This document shows positions 19,635 through 29,817 of a stretch of DNA of 64,000 nucleotides, one piece after another. The translations under genes and the position numbers were made by a program. The first letter of the stretch is position 1, and each line of letters begins with the position of its first letter. Below the pieces are notes generated by a model. That model ran no database searches, was not told the origin of the DNA, and worked only from the letters and a program-made list of their open reading frames with translations. Source of the DNA: Serratia sp. UGAL515B_01 (lineage in GTDB: Bacteria > Pseudomonadota > Gammaproteobacteria > Enterobacterales > Enterobacteriaceae); contig NZ_CP109901.1 in assembly GCF_033095805.1 (NCBI RefSeq), positions 2,542,001 through 2,606,000 of the forward strand. The letters run 5' to 3'.

Positions 19635-19665
19635 GATAATTTAAACATGACCTGCCTGAGGTGAT

Positions 19666-20937
19666 ATGAGCACGGATATTTCTTCTGCGCCTGCGCTCTC
19701 CGGCCAACAGCGACGCTGTCATCTGCTGCTGATGCTGTTTGCACCGACGCCCAAGCCCAAGGTTCAACTAGAGACAATCAGCCAAATCAATGGTGTTGGG
19801 CAATCTGTCACCCGGCAAGATATAGCTGAGGTTGCCACTGAAATCCAGCGGCTCTACCATCTAAAAATTAGCAGTAGCGCCGAAGATACCTTGCAAATTC
19901 AGGGAAGCGCACTGAATCAGCGACTCTGCCTGTTTCAGTGGCTGCGCCGCACTTTACGCTGCAGCCCACAGTTTGTTGAACAAAATTTTGCCCTACGGTA
20001 TCAGCAGGCCTTATCACTCAATCAGGTGCAGATTGCAACACTGGAATTGTGCATCAACGAATGTGAACAACAGCTTAACCGCCATTTTAGCCAACGCGAT
20101 CGGCAATTTTTGTATCACTATTTGTGTTACTGCGTTTGGGCTCGCCAACATCAGCCCCCTCTCCATTTTGATCAAACCCAACGTCAGTGGCTACGGCGTA
20201 AACCGGAACAACGAGCAGCGGCTAAACTACAGCAAACGCTAAGCCAATCATTTGATTTTCATGCCAATATTCGTGAAGGTAATTTTCTGACCTTGATGTT
20301 TACCCTATTAAAAAACCACAGTTATCAGACCAACGGTTCGCCAGAAGATAGGCGGCTGATGGCCACAATCGAGAAAATGGTGGCTTATTTCCAGCAGATC
20401 TCAGGGATGAGTTTTAACAGCCAAGAAGAGTTGAATAACCAACTGTTTGCCCATCTTGCACACGCGCTAGAGCGCTGCCGTTTTAATATCGGTGTAGACA
20501 ATTCGGTACTGGAGGAGCTGTTACGCAAGTATCCGCGTCTAATGCGAACCACACAGAAAGCATTGCTCCCCTTTGAACAAGAGTACGAAATCCACTTTTC
20601 GCGTGAAGAAGTCGGGTTGTTGGCGATCAGTTTTGGTGCCTGGATGATGCAAGACAATGCCGTACAGGAAACACAGATACTATTGCTTACCCGGGACAAT
20701 CCGCAATTGGAAGCAAAGGTGGAAGATCAACTCCGGGAACTTACGCTTTTACCGCTCAATATCAAATATCTCCCCTTAAGTGACTATCAGCGATCTGGCG
20801 CACCACCAGGTATCACTGTGGTCATCACTCCTTACGTATCAATACCCTATGGGCAACACCCACCGCTGATGCAGACCGAACTCCCATTAACGCACCAACA
20901 GCGCCAAGTGCTGTGCGCGCTGCTGGAAAAACACTAA
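19666..20937 (+). CDS. csiE: CsiE, stationary-phase-inducible PRD-domain protein
   Basis: Carbon-starvation and stationary-phase induced protein of unknown mechanism. The 423 residues are close to the E. coli length. The N-terminal region resembles a helix-turn-helix (VQLETISQINGVGQSVTRQDIAE), and two PTS-regulation domains (PRD-like) follow, the second around residues 265-370 with HFSREEVGLLAISFGAWM. The start ATG is preceded by GAGG at four bases. Its stop codon overlaps the hcaT stop by 4 bp, tail to tail, and hcaT lies next to csiE in E. coli as well. Confidence 0.9.
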   Translation: MSTDISSAPALSGQQRRCHLLLMLFAPTPKPKVQLETISQINGVGQSVTRQDIAEVATEIQRLYHLKISSSAEDTLQIQGSALNQRLCLFQWLRRTLRCSPQFVEQNFALRYQQALSLNQVQIATLELCINECEQQLNRHFSQRDRQFLYHYLCYCVWARQHQPPLHFDQTQRQWLRRKPEQRAAAKLQQTLSQSFDFHANIREGNFLTLMFTLLKNHSYQTNGSPEDRRLMATIEKMVAYFQQISGMSFNSQEELNNQLFAHLAHALERCRFNIGVDNSVLEELLRKYPRLMRTTQKALLPFEQEYEIHFSREEVGLLAISFGAWMMQDNAVQETQILLLTRDNPQLEAKVEDQLRELTLLPLNIKYLPLSDYQRSGAPPGITVVITPYVSIPYGQHPPLMQTELPLTHQQRQVLCALLEKH

Positions 20938-22082
20938 CGACGACGGTCAGCTACCGCGGGGGGAAGAACAAAGAATACAGGTACTACCACCGCAACCATC
21001 ACCCAGAATACTCCCCCTTGCAAAAGTTCGAACAGGAAACCGCCCAACACAGTCATAATGGCAATACCACCTCCCATTGCAAGTGCAGAATAGACCGCCT
21101 GTAAACGGATCACTTCAGCTCCCTGGCGTGCCGCAATAAAACGCATCGCTGCCAGATGACATACGGTGAAAGTGCCACTGTGCAGCACTTGAGCTAACAG
21201 TAGCATGCTCATTTCGGTCGAAGAGGCCATCAGCCCCCAACGCAACAGCCCGCAGACAGCCGAAAGTAACAACAGGTTACGGGCGCTCCATCGGCGGAAC
21301 AGAAAATTGCTGCTGGCAAAGATGATCACCTCAGCCACGACGCCTAATGACCATAGATAGCCGATGGTCGCCGCAGAGTAACCCGCGTCCTGCCAATAAA
21401 TTGAGGCAAAGCTGTAATACCCGGCATGCGCACCTTGCAGTAAGGTGACGCAGAGCAAAAAGCGCCAGACTGCCCCCTCGCTGAGCAATTCACGCCAAGA
21501 ACGGTTGGAGTCATTCTGGACACTGATATACCCTTGCGGCATTACGCTAGGTTTCAGTAACATCCCCAGTAACATAGCCAGGATACTGACCAACAGGCTG
21601 AACAAAATGGCATTATGGCCCCAAACGGAAACCAGTTTACCGGTTAACGCAGAACCAATCACAAAAGCAAGCGATCCCCACAGCCGCACCCGGCCATAAT
21701 CCAACGTAATTTGCCGCTGCCATGTGGCCGCTAACGCGTCGGTCAACGGCACCAACGGCGAAAAAAACAGGTTGAAACCGGCAATAACCAACATCAGCCA
21801 GGCCCAACCGTTACCGAAACAGAACCCGATAGCGAAAGCCAGAGAGAGTAGCGCGAGAAGACGCAGCGCGGTGATTAAATGCGTGGGGTCTTTAACGCGT
21901 GGCGCAATCAACAAACTTCCTAAAAAGCGCATTACCAAGCCAGCACCGAGCAAAATGCCGATAGTTTCAGGGGAAACACCCTCACCTTTCAGCCAAACGC
22001 TCCAAAACGGCAGATAAATGCCATAAGAAAAGAAGTAGGTGAAATAGCTGAGAGCCAGCCAATGCGTTGATTGTAGAACCAT
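20934..22082 (-). CDS. hcaT: HcaT-type MFS transporter (3-phenylpropionate permease family)
   Basis: Major facilitator of the PPP family, 382 residues with about twelve hydrophobic helices; E. coli HcaT has 379. It begins MVLQSTHWLALSYFTYFFSY after a strong GGAGGGGAT ribosome site, so the start at 22080-22082 is preferred to codons further upstream. No hca catabolic genes are near, so the actual substrate in this organism is uncertain. It converges with csiE and overlaps it by 4 bp at the stop codons. Confidence 0.85.
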   Translation of the reverse strand: MVLQSTHWLALSYFTYFFSYGIYLPFWSVWLKGEGVSPETIGILLGAGLVMRFLGSLLIAPRVKDPTHLITALRLLALLSLAFAIGFCFGNGWAWLMLVIAGFNLFFSPLVPLTDALAATWQRQITLDYGRVRLWGSLAFVIGSALTGKLVSVWGHNAILFSLLVSILAMLLGMLLKPSVMPQGYISVQNDSNRSWRELLSEGAVWRFLLCVTLLQGAHAGYYSFASIYWQDAGYSAATIGYLWSLGVVAEVIIFASSNFLFRRWSARNLLLLSAVCGLLRWGLMASSTEMSMLLLAQVLHSGTFTVCHLAAMRFIAARQGAEVIRLQAVYSALAMGGGIAIMTVLGGFLFELLQGGVFWVMVAVVVPVFFVLPPAVADRRR

Positions 22083-22193
22083 ATCCCCTCCTGAATAAGC
22101 GCAACACCCTGACATACATCACACTGCGCAGCAATGATCATTCAAACTTAAAGCACTGGAGTACAAAGCAGTTCACAGTTTAGCTATATGCAG

Positions 22194-22220
22194 GATAAAA
22201 AAACCCGCCGTAGCGGGTTT
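22194..22220 (-). terminator. Terminator of glyA
   Basis: On the minus strand AAACCCGC pairs with GCGGGTTT (22201-22208 and 22213-22220, 4-base loop CGTA on the plus strand), followed by a run of seven T. It lies 22 bp beyond the glyA stop codon. Confidence 0.9.
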
Positions 22221-22242
22221 TGGAGTACAGAAGAAGGGCGAA

Positions 22243-23496
22243 TTACGCGTAGACAGGTAAGCGAGCGCAAATATCCAGCACTTTCTTCTTGGTGCGTTCA
22301 ATCGTCGCTTCGTCATTGACGTTGTCAAGCACGTCACAGATCCAACCCGCCAGTTCACGCACATCTGCTTCTTTGAAACCACGGCGAGTCACAGCAGGAG
22401 TACCAATACGGATCCCCGAGGTCACAAATGGGCTCTTAGGGTCATTGGGTACGCTGTTCTTGTTAACAGTGATGTTGGCACGTCCCAACGCCGCATCGGC
22501 TTCTTTACCGGTAAGATTTTTATCCACCAGATCCAGCAAGAACAGATGGTTGTGGGTACCGCCAGAAACCACTTTGTAACCACGCGCCAAGAATACGTCT
22601 ACCATGGCCTTCGCATTGTTAGCTACTTGCTGCTGGTAAATCTTGAACTCTGGTTCCATCGCTTCTTTCAGTGCTACCGCTTTACCGGCGATCACGTGCA
22701 TCAGAGGGCCGCCCTGGCCACCAGGGAATACGGCAGAATTCAGTTTTTTGTACAGTTCTTCATCACCGCCCTTGGCTAGGATCAGACCACCACGCGGGCC
22801 AGCCAGCGTTTTGTGGGTAGTGGTGGTTACGATATGCGCATGGGGAAGCGGGTTCGGATAAACGCCAGCGGCAATCAAGCCAGCAACGTGCGCCATATCC
22901 ACAAACAGGTAAGCGCCAATGCTGTCGGCAATTTCACGCATTTTTGCCCAGTCAACCAGGCCAGAGTATGCAGAGAAACCACCGATGATCATTTTAGGCT
23001 TGTGGGTTTGCGCCTGTTTAGCCAGATCGTCATAGTCGATCTGCCCAGATTCATTGATACCGTAAGGCACCACGTTATACAGCTTGCCGGACAGGTTTAC
23101 CGGCGAACCATGCGTCAGATGACCACCATGCGCCAGGTTCATCCCCAGAATAGTGTCACCCGGCTGCAGCAAGGCGGTATAGACGGCAAAGTTGGCCTGG
23201 GAGCCAGAATGCGGCTGCACGTTAGCATAATCGGCACCAAACAGTTCCTTGGCACGATCGATAGCCAGTTGCTCAACAACATCAACATGCTCGCAGCCGC
23301 CATAATAACGCTTGCCCGGATAGCCTTCTGCGTATTTGTTGGTCAGTTGAGAACCCTGAGCCTGCATTACACGTGGGCTGGTATAGTTCTCAGACGCAAT
23401 CAGCTCAATATGCTCTTCCTGACGCACGACTTCCTGCTCCATTGCATGCCACAGTTCGGCATCATAATCAGCAATGTTCATTTCACGCTTTAACAT
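22243..23496 (-). CDS. glyA: Serine hydroxymethyltransferase
   Basis: PLP enzyme that interconverts serine and glycine and supplies 5,10-methylene-THF, the main one-carbon source. The PLP lysine is in [14 protein letters not shown] near residue 229. The ATG at 23494-23496 gives 417 residues ([16 protein letters not shown]), the E. coli length, and follows AGGAG by seven bases. The 5' leader contains an ERIC element only 30 bp upstream of this start. A PurR-like operator is found about 235 bp upstream. Confidence 0.98.
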   Translation of the reverse strand: MLKREMNIADYDAELWHAMEQEVVRQEEHIELIASENYTSPRVMQAQGSQLTNKYAEGYPGKRYYGGCEHVDVVEQLAIDRAKELFGADYANVQPHSGSQANFAVYTALLQPGDTILGMNLAHGGHLTHGSPVNLSGKLYNVVPYGINESGQIDYDDLAKQAQTHKPKMIIGGFSAYSGLVDWAKMREIADSIGAYLFVDMAHVAGLIAAGVYPNPLPHAHIVTTTTHKTLAGPRGGLILAKGGDEELYKKLNSAVFPGGQGGPLMHVIAGKAVALKEAMEPEFKIYQQQVANNAKAMVDVFLARGYKVVSGGTHNHLFLLDLVDKNLTGKEADAALGRANITVNKNSVPNDPKSPFVTSGIRIGTPAVTRRGFKEADVRELAGWICDVLDNVNDEATIERTKKKVLDICARLPVYA

Positions 23497-23526
23497 CCCG
23501 GCATCTCCTGACTTAAATCGGCTCAC

Positions 23527-23654
23527 TATACCCTATGGATTTCGAACTGCACCCAGACACCCAGTTCGTTCATGGTCAACCGCTGACTTCAAGTCAGTGA
23601 CTGAGATGAGCGAGTGTAGGTAACAACGCTGCGGCTTGAAAAACGACGGATATA
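23527..23654. repeat. ERIC-like element in the glyA leader (128 bp)
   Basis: It begins TATACCCTATGGATTTCGAA and ends AAACGACGGATATA. The central GTCAGTGACTGAGATGAGCGA matches the ERIC core with several changes. It lies between the PurR-like site and the glyA ribosome site, so it would be transcribed as part of the 5' leader. Confidence 0.75.
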
Positions 23655-23730
23655 AAATCACCCTCTGGGGCTCTGGGTAACAGTGTAAACCGTTTACCCC
23701 CATCGAAGATAGGTCTTGACAGAGGTTTTT

Positions 23731-23746
23731 ACGCAAACGATTGGCT
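23731..23746 (-). promoter_or_regulatory. PurR-like operator of glyA
   Basis: On the minus strand the site reads AGCCAATCGTTTGCGT, matching 13 of 16 positions of the PurR palindrome and resembling the E. coli glyA operator. TTGCGT within it may be the -35 of the promoter, with a weak CTATCT -10 about 18 bp on. The rest of the glyA-hmp gap, 472 bp in all, holds the ERIC element and the hmp promoter. Confidence 0.55.
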
Positions 23747-23881
23747 ACAGATAGCACAAGGCTTTCCCTTGTTTTTTACCCCTAATTTTGCAACGGATAT
23801 TTACTCATGGTGGTAATACGGTTTATTCATGTTCAGCAAGCGTAGCCTTGGATTGAAAGCGCTGTGACAAAGGCAAGAACA

Positions 23882-23926
23882 TTTACAGGTTTAAAATAAC
23901 CCTATAATATGCATTTTAAATGCAAT
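23882..23926 (+). promoter_or_regulatory. hmp promoter with NsrR-like site
   Basis: A TATAAT -10 lies at 23903-23908, with TTTACA as a possible -35 (15-bp spacing). The near-palindrome ATGCATTTTAAATGCAAT at 23909-23926 overlaps the start region and resembles the NsrR half-sites in enterobacterial hmp promoters. Nitric-oxide relief of repression would follow. Confidence 0.65.
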
Positions 23927-23968
23927 TTAAAGAGCGGCATTGTACATCTATTAAAAGGAGCCCCCGCC

Positions 23969-25159
23969 ATGCTGGATAGTCATACTATCGCTACCGTAAA
24001 ATCCACCATACCTTTACTAACGGAAACCGGTCCCAAACTGACGGCCCACTTTTACGAGCGCATGTTTGTGCATCACCCAGAATTAAAAGATATCTTCAAT
24101 ATGAGTAACCAGCGCAATGGCGATCAGCGCCAAGCGTTGTTTGATGCTATCTGTGCCTATGCCAGCAACTTGGAAAACCTGAGTGCCTTGCTCCCAGCAG
24201 TGGAACGCATTGCCCAGAAGCACGCCAGCTTTAATATCAAACCCGAACAGTATCAAATTGTTGGCCATCACCTGCTAGCAACGTTGGATGAAATGTTCAG
24301 CCCGGGTCAGGAAGTACTGGATGCCTGGGAAAAAGCCTACGGGGTGCTAGCAAACGTGTTTATCCAACGCGAAGAGCAAATTTATCAGGAAAGTGAACAA
24401 AGTAAGGGGGGGTGGCGCGATTTACGTGCGTTTAGCATTATAAAAAAACAGCGGCAGAGCGAGGCGATCGTTAGCTTTGTATTGGCCCCCGTTGACGGTG
24501 GCCAGGTAGCCAACTATAAACCGGGCCAGTATCTGGCAGTCTGCATTAACGACAGCAGCCTAGAACATCAGGAGATCCGTCAATATTCACTCACTACCTC
24601 ACCTAACGGGAAGTCCTATCGCATCGCCGTAAAACGTGAGGAACAGGGTGTAGTATCTAACTTCCTGCACCAAACAGCCAAAGAAGGCGATGTCATTCAA
24701 ATCATGCCACCTCGCGGTGATTTCTTCTTACAGGTGGAAACCACCGCTCCAGTGGCGTTGATTTCGGCTGGCGTGGGCCAGACGCCAATGCTGGCGATGC
24801 TGAATACCTTGCATGAAAATCAGCATCAGGCTGAAATTCATTGGCTTCATGCGGCTGAGAACGGCGCAGTGCACGCCTTTGGCGACGAAGTCACTACTAT
24901 CGCTGGGCATATGCCTGCCTTGCGTAGCCACGTCTGGTACCGTGAGCCAAACGCCGATGATGCAAAAGGCCGCGACTATGACAGCCAGGGGCTAATGAAC
25001 CTCAGCACCATGCGCAGCATGCTGAACAACCCGCAGATGCATTACTACATGTGTGGCCCGGTCCCCTTTATGCAATCGGTTGGTAAACAATTGCTGGCTA
25101 TTGGCGTACAAGCCGAACAGATCCATTACGAATGTTTCGGCCCATATAAAGTATTGTAA
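23969..25159 (+). CDS. hmp: Flavohemoglobin Hmp, nitric oxide dioxygenase
   Basis: Converts NO and O2 to nitrate using NAD(P)H, protecting against nitrosative stress. The globin domain (about 1-140) has the proximal histidine H85 in QKHASFNI. The FAD-binding domain carries RQYSLT near residue 205 and the NAD domain has the [11 protein letters not shown] motif near 268. The ATG at 23969 follows AAGGAG and gives 396 residues, the E. coli length. It is divergent from glyA, as in E. coli, and is probably NsrR-controlled. Confidence 0.98.
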   Translation: MLDSHTIATVKSTIPLLTETGPKLTAHFYERMFVHHPELKDIFNMSNQRNGDQRQALFDAICAYASNLENLSALLPAVERIAQKHASFNIKPEQYQIVGHHLLATLDEMFSPGQEVLDAWEKAYGVLANVFIQREEQIYQESEQSKGGWRDLRAFSIIKKQRQSEAIVSFVLAPVDGGQVANYKPGQYLAVCINDSSLEHQEIRQYSLTTSPNGKSYRIAVKREEQGVVSNFLHQTAKEGDVIQIMPPRGDFFLQVETTAPVALISAGVGQTPMLAMLNTLHENQHQAEIHWLHAAENGAVHAFGDEVTTIAGHMPALRSHVWYREPNADDAKGRDYDSQGLMNLSTMRSMLNNPQMHYYMCGPVPFMQSVGKQLLAIGVQAEQIHYECFGPYKVL

Positions 25160-25202
25160 AGATCGAAAGACTAAGACAGCAGCAAATTGTAATGCTTAGG
25201 GA

Positions 25203-25226
25203 GCCCATCTTTTTATCGAGATGGGC
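25203..25226. repeat. Hairpin between hmp and glnB
   Basis: GCCCATCT and AGATGGGC form an 8-bp stem with an 8-base loop 43 bp after the hmp stop. No T-run follows on either strand, so it is not a classic terminator, though it may protect the hmp 3' end. A second, weaker stem (CTGAAGC/GCTTCAG) follows near 25246-25266. Confidence 0.45.
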
Positions 25227-25345
25227 GCCCGTCAGCCTGTCTTCCTGAAGCGTTACTGCAGCTTCAGCGCTCGGGCAGCTTTCACCTGTTCGGAGATTTT
25301 ACACTGCAATCGAAATATTGAATAATTAACCAGGAAGGATTCAGA

Positions 25346-25693
<348 letters not shown>

Positions 25694-25697
25694 TTAA

Positions 25698-27320
25698 TTA
25701 CCAATTTTTACGGCCAAAGCCGGAGGTGATTGGGTAGCGGCGGTCTTTACCAAAGTTACGTGCAGTAATACGCGGCCCAACGGCAGCCTGACGGCGTTTG
25801 TATTCGTTGATATCCACCAGGCGGATCACCTTACGCACCACAGCCTCTTCAAAACCATCAGCAACCAGATCGGCAACAGACTTGTCGTGCTCGACATAGC
25901 CTTCCAGTATTGCATCAAGAATGTCATACGGTGGCAGGCTATCCTGATCGAGCTGATCCGGCGCTAATTCGGCAGAAGGCGGACGGTCAATTACACGTTG
26001 TGGGATAACATAGGAGACGGTATTACGATATTCCGACAGTTTAAATACCAGCGTCTTGGGAACATCTTTCAATACGTCAAAACCACCGGCCATATCGCCA
26101 TACAGCGTGGCATACCCTACCGCCATCTCGCTTTTGTTACCCGTAGTCAGTACGATGCTACGGCGTTTGTTAGACAGAGCCATCAACACCACACCACGGC
26201 AACGAGCCTGCAGGTTTTCTTCCGTTGTATCGCGTTCGCTACCGGCAAACATCGGTGACAGTTGATTCATAAAGGCATCGAACATCGGCTCAATAGAAAC
26301 GATATCAAATTCTATCCCGAGAATGTCCGCCTCTTCTTTAGCATCAATGATGCTGATATCCGCAGTATAGCGGAACGGCATCATCAGGGCCTGTACCTTG
26401 TCTTTACCCAGTGCATCAACGGCAATCGCCAGAGTCAGCGCCGAGTCGATGCCACCAGACAGGCCAAGTACCGCACCTTTAAAACCATTTTTGGTCACAT
26501 AGTCACGCACCGCCAGCACCAGCGCTTCATAAATCTGCGCCAACTGCGGTAATTCCGCCGCAGGTGCCGTCATAGGCACCACTTCCAGGCCGTTGAATTT
26601 CAACAAAGTGACCTGTTCGGCAAAGGCCGCAAGGCGATGGGTCATATTACCGGCAGCATCAAACACTTTGGAGCAGCCGTCAAAAATCAGCTCATCCTGC
26701 CCACCGATCTGGTTAAGATATACCAGTGGTAAACCGGTGCGCTGGCAATGCCCAGCCATCAGGGTTTTGCGGATATACGGTTTTTCGCGGTTATAGGGGG
26801 AAGCATTGATCGCCAGCAGGATTTCTGCCCCATCAGCCTTTGCTGCATCCACTGGCCCCGGAAGCCAAAGATCTTCACAAATCAACAGCCCCAGACGATA
26901 GCCTTTCAGTTCAATCACACCGCTTTTGTCACCCGCGTGGAAATAGCGCTTCTCGTCGAAAACGCCATAATTCGGTAGCTGTTGTTTGAAATAACGCGCC
27001 TGTAACTGCCCTGCGGAAAACAGAGATAGCGCGTTGTATAATTTGCCATCTTCACGCCACGGATGGCCCACCAGAATAGCCACATCGACAGAGGCCTGCT
27101 GCAAACGGTTCAGTTGAATATCACAACGCTGATAGAAATCATCACGGTACAGCAAGTCTTCCGGCGGATAGCCAGACAGCGCCAGCTCTGTGAACATAAC
27201 CAGATCGGCCCCTGCCTTCTGCTGCTCTTGCACCGTTTGCAACATGCGCTCGCTGTTGCCTTCAATATCGCCCACCAGCAAATTCAGTTGGGCTAATGCG
27301 ATGGAAAGTGATCTGCTCAT
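25698..27320 (-). CDS. nadE: Glutamine-dependent NAD+ synthetase (nitrilase-fused form)
   Basis: Amidates deamido-NAD to NAD+, the last step of NAD synthesis. The N-terminal nitrilase/glutaminase domain (about 1-260) has the catalytic set: the ELALSGYPPEDL glutamate, the QLPNYGVFDE lysine-equivalent region and the LICEDLW cysteine. The synthetase domain follows, with the PP-loop GLSGGIDSALT near residue 290. The start at 27318-27320 (MSRSLSIALAQLN) gives 540 residues. E. coli instead has a shorter, ammonia-using NadE, so this fused form beside glnB is a lineage marker. A full ERIC lies 41 bp upstream. The start is moderately certain because the ribosome site is weak. Confidence 0.92.
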   Translation of the reverse strand: MSRSLSIALAQLNLLVGDIEGNSERMLQTVQEQQKAGADLVMFTELALSGYPPEDLLYRDDFYQRCDIQLNRLQQASVDVAILVGHPWREDGKLYNALSLFSAGQLQARYFKQQLPNYGVFDEKRYFHAGDKSGVIELKGYRLGLLICEDLWLPGPVDAAKADGAEILLAINASPYNREKPYIRKTLMAGHCQRTGLPLVYLNQIGGQDELIFDGCSKVFDAAGNMTHRLAAFAEQVTLLKFNGLEVVPMTAPAAELPQLAQIYEALVLAVRDYVTKNGFKGAVLGLSGGIDSALTLAIAVDALGKDKVQALMMPFRYTADISIIDAKEEADILGIEFDIVSIEPMFDAFMNQLSPMFAGSERDTTEENLQARCRGVVLMALSNKRRSIVLTTGNKSEMAVGYATLYGDMAGGFDVLKDVPKTLVFKLSEYRNTVSYVIPQRVIDRPPSAELAPDQLDQDSLPPYDILDAILEGYVEHDKSVADLVADGFEEAVVRKVIRLVDINEYKRRQAAVGPRITARNFGKDRRYPITSGFGRKNW

Positions 27321-27361
27321 ATCTCTATGGTCTGCCATGCCACAACAAAGAAAGAGGAGTG

Positions 27362-27488
27362 TATACCCGTCGCCATTCAAGCTACAGCGTTGTTAGCTGC
27401 CTTCACTCACCCCAGTCACTTACTTGAGTAAGCTCTTGGGGCTTCGTTCTGTTGCCGCCTACCTGCAACTTGAATGAACTTGGGTATA
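27362..27488. repeat. ERIC element, full length (127 bp), upstream of nadE
   Basis: The element is exactly 127 bp, from TATACCCGTCGCCATTCAAG to TGAATGAACTTGGGTATA. The central CACCCCAGTCACTTACTTGAGTAAGCTC is the classic ERIC core, here inverted relative to the copy at 7135. It lies between glrR and nadE, in the probable nadE leader. Confidence 0.93.
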
Positions 27489-27544
27489 AATCATCCCGGT
27501 TAATTTGTTGAGAACCTGTGTATACAGGCTCGGAAAAGAAAACA

Positions 27545-28885
27545 TCATTCTTTGAAATCGTTGGCATCCAGTTCATGGCGCGACAACAATTTATAGAATT
27601 CAGTACGGTTACGGCCAGCCATGCGTGCGGCCTGGGTTACGTTGCCCTTGGTGATCTGCAATAGCTTACGCAGATAGTGCAATTCAAACTGGTTTCGTGC
27701 CTCGACAAAGGTTGGCAGTACAGTATTTTCCCCTTCCAGCGCCTGTTCAACCAGCGCCTCGCTGATTACCGGTGCAGTGGTCAATGCTACGCACTGTTCG
27801 ATAACGTTAACCAACTGACGAACGTTTCCTGGCCAACTGGCGGTCATCAGGCGTTTCATGGCATCGGAGGAAAAACTGCGCACAAACGGTTTATGCCTCT
27901 GCGCCGAACCACGCAGCAGATGGTTTGCCAGCAGCGGAATATCTTCGGCACGTTCATTGAGTGCAGGGATTTTCAGGTTAACCACGTTCAGACGATAATA
28001 GAGATCTTCCCGAAACTCGTTTTTTGCCATCGCTTTGGGCAGGTCACGGTGAGTGGCGGAAATGATCCGTACATCAATATCTAAATCGCGATTACTGCCC
28101 AAAGGGCGTACTTTACGTTCTTGCAGCACGCGTAGCAGCTTCACCTGGAGCGAAAGTGGCATATCGCCAATCTCATCCAGGAACAACGTGCCCCCTGCCG
28201 CCGCCTGAAACAACCCCTCACGACTACTGACAGCGCCGGTAAATGCCCCTTTGGCATGTCCAAACAGTTCCGACTCCAGCAGTTGTTCCGGCAACGCACC
28301 GCAGTTGATGGCGATAAATGCTTTTTTCGCCCGCGGACTGGCGCTGTGGATGGCCTGCGCCAATACTTCTTTACCGGTACCACTCTGGCCGTTGATCAGC
28401 ACGCTCACGTCCGATTGTGCCACCATCTTTGCTTGTTCAAGCAACCGCAACATGATCGGACTACGAGTGACAAAATCCTCACGCCAGCTGTCATCTCCGG
28501 CGGCAGGTGCCGAAAGCGATAGCGCTTCATCGATCGCTTTATACAATGCATCACGATCGACGGGCTTAGTCAGGAAGCTGAAAACGCCCTGCTGGGTTGC
28601 CGCAACCGCGTCCGGAATTGAACCATGCGCGGTCAGAATAATCACCGGCATTCCCGGCTGATATTTCTGGATTTCAACAAACAGCGCAATGCCGTCCATC
28701 TCATCCATACGCAAGTCGCTGATCACCAAGTCTATTTTTTCTCGTACCAGCAAGCGTAAAGCCTCTTGGCCACTTTCTGCCGTTGTAACATGAAAACCTT
28801 CGCTGGTCAGACGCATTCCCAGCAATTTGAGCAAGCTGGGATCGTCATCAACCAACAAAAGGTTGGCCGGTTTGCGAGCTGTCAT
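27545..28885 (-). CDS. glrR: GlrR (QseF), sigma-54-dependent response regulator
   Basis: Response regulator of the GlrK/GlrR two-component system that activates glmY through sigma-54. The receiver domain has the phosphorylated aspartate at D57 (VISDLRM). The AAA+ domain has Walker A (GQSGTGKE, about 166-173), the GAFTGA sigma-54 contact loop and the GGTLFLDEIGD Walker B region. A Fis-type helix-turn-helix closes the protein (TQAARMAGRNRTEFYKLL). Its likely targets, three TGTC-N10-GACA boxes, lie upstream of glmY in this window. The start overlaps the qseG stop by 4 bp. Confidence 0.97.
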   Translation of the reverse strand: MTARKPANLLLVDDDPSLLKLLGMRLTSEGFHVTTAESGQEALRLLVREKIDLVISDLRMDEMDGIALFVEIQKYQPGMPVIILTAHGSIPDAVAATQQGVFSFLTKPVDRDALYKAIDEALSLSAPAAGDDSWREDFVTRSPIMLRLLEQAKMVAQSDVSVLINGQSGTGKEVLAQAIHSASPRAKKAFIAINCGALPEQLLESELFGHAKGAFTGAVSSREGLFQAAAGGTLFLDEIGDMPLSLQVKLLRVLQERKVRPLGSNRDLDIDVRIISATHRDLPKAMAKNEFREDLYYRLNVVNLKIPALNERAEDIPLLANHLLRGSAQRHKPFVRSFSSDAMKRLMTASWPGNVRQLVNVIEQCVALTTAPVISEALVEQALEGENTVLPTFVEARNQFELHYLRKLLQITKGNVTQAARMAGRNRTEFYKLLSRHELDANDFKE

Positions 28886-29814
28886 TGTGCTGGAGACTCC
28901 TTATGAACGGGAAGCGGAACGTAGGTGTCTTCCGGCTCCACAGGCAAAGCGGTTCCTGACTCTTTTACCGGTGTGGATCCCGGTTTAGGCGATTTAGCAG
29001 GGGCTACGGGCTTGGGTTCAGCAGGGGTTTCAGGTTCTGGTTCAGCCATTTTAGCTGGAGCTGCGGGTTTGCCTGCTGCATCTATTTTGGATTGTGTGGC
29101 ACTATTTTCCGGCATTTCACTCTGAATCGGCTTACGTGACGAGAGCTGACGCTCGATATCCGTCAGGTTTTCCAGCTTACGCGAGGTTTCACGCAGTTGC
29201 TCCTGCAAATGGTTCTTACTCTGACGCAATACATCTATCTGACTGTCTGAGGCTTCCTGCAGGTGCAGATAACGTGCACGTTCGTCGGACAAAGTAATTT
29301 GTAACATCTGCTGCTGACGCCACAATTGCAGCAACGGGCGTAGTACACTAGGGGATTCGAGACGATAGCTGCTTAGGCGCTCAACCATCTGCCGACGTTC
29401 GGCCAGTGTCGGTTCGGCGCTATCGAGCAAAATACTTTGTTTGAAAATATTGTACCAGTTGCTCTCTGGAAAGTTTTTTGCCAGTGCGCGAGCATCCGTG
29501 GTACCGATGCGCTCAGAACAATCCATTGCTCTAAGCCAATAAAGTGAATTTTCCAATACTTCTTCATCATCAAGCCCCCATAGCACGTCGCAACGGGCAA
29601 TACGGTAGTCCACAACTTTAGTTTCAGGAATGCTCTCCTGCAGCTGTGTCAAACCGCTGCTGACGGAGCGATCGGCACACCCTATCAGTAGAAATGGCGC
29701 TAACAGGATCGCGCTGATGAAAGTAAACGGACATTTGCCAAGCGTTTCGCGTTGAGAGGAGCACGGTAAACCTTCGTTCTCTGGTAGATGAGTGCATTTA
29801 GACTCTGTGTGCAT
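28882..29814 (-). CDS. qseG: QseG, outer-membrane lipoprotein of the GlrK/GlrR operon
   Basis: Lipoprotein encoded between the sensor and regulator genes; in E. coli it interacts with GlrK/QseE. A hydrophobic segment ends in LLIGC, the lipobox, with cysteine 46. The mature protein has a helical middle with a coiled coil (about 185-225, QSKNHLQEQLRETSRKLENL) and a Pro/Ala/Glu/Lys-rich C-terminus. From the only ATG the N-region before the hydrophobic segment is about 28 residues, unusually long for a lipoprotein signal; no other ATG fits. It starts 3 bp beyond the glrK stop and overlaps glrR by 4 bp. Confidence 0.85.
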   Translation of the reverse strand: MHTESKCTHLPENEGLPCSSQRETLGKCPFTFISAILLAPFLLIGCADRSVSSGLTQLQESIPETKVVDYRIARCDVLWGLDDEEVLENSLYWLRAMDCSERIGTTDARALAKNFPESNWYNIFKQSILLDSAEPTLAERRQMVERLSSYRLESPSVLRPLLQLWRQQQMLQITLSDERARYLHLQEASDSQIDVLRQSKNHLQEQLRETSRKLENLTDIERQLSSRKPIQSEMPENSATQSKIDAAGKPAAPAKMAEPEPETPAEPKPVAPAKSPKPGSTPVKESGTALPVEPEDTYVPLPVHKESPAQ

Positions 29815-29817
29815 TTT

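Noticed and set aside
22813..23493. Plus-strand open frame of 226 codons opposite glyA
   Set aside because: Same case: an antisense shadow of a strongly biased, highly expressed gene.
25160..25345. Small RNA between hmp and glnB
   Set aside because: Two hairpins are present, but there is no promoter or U-tailed terminator to support an independent transcript.
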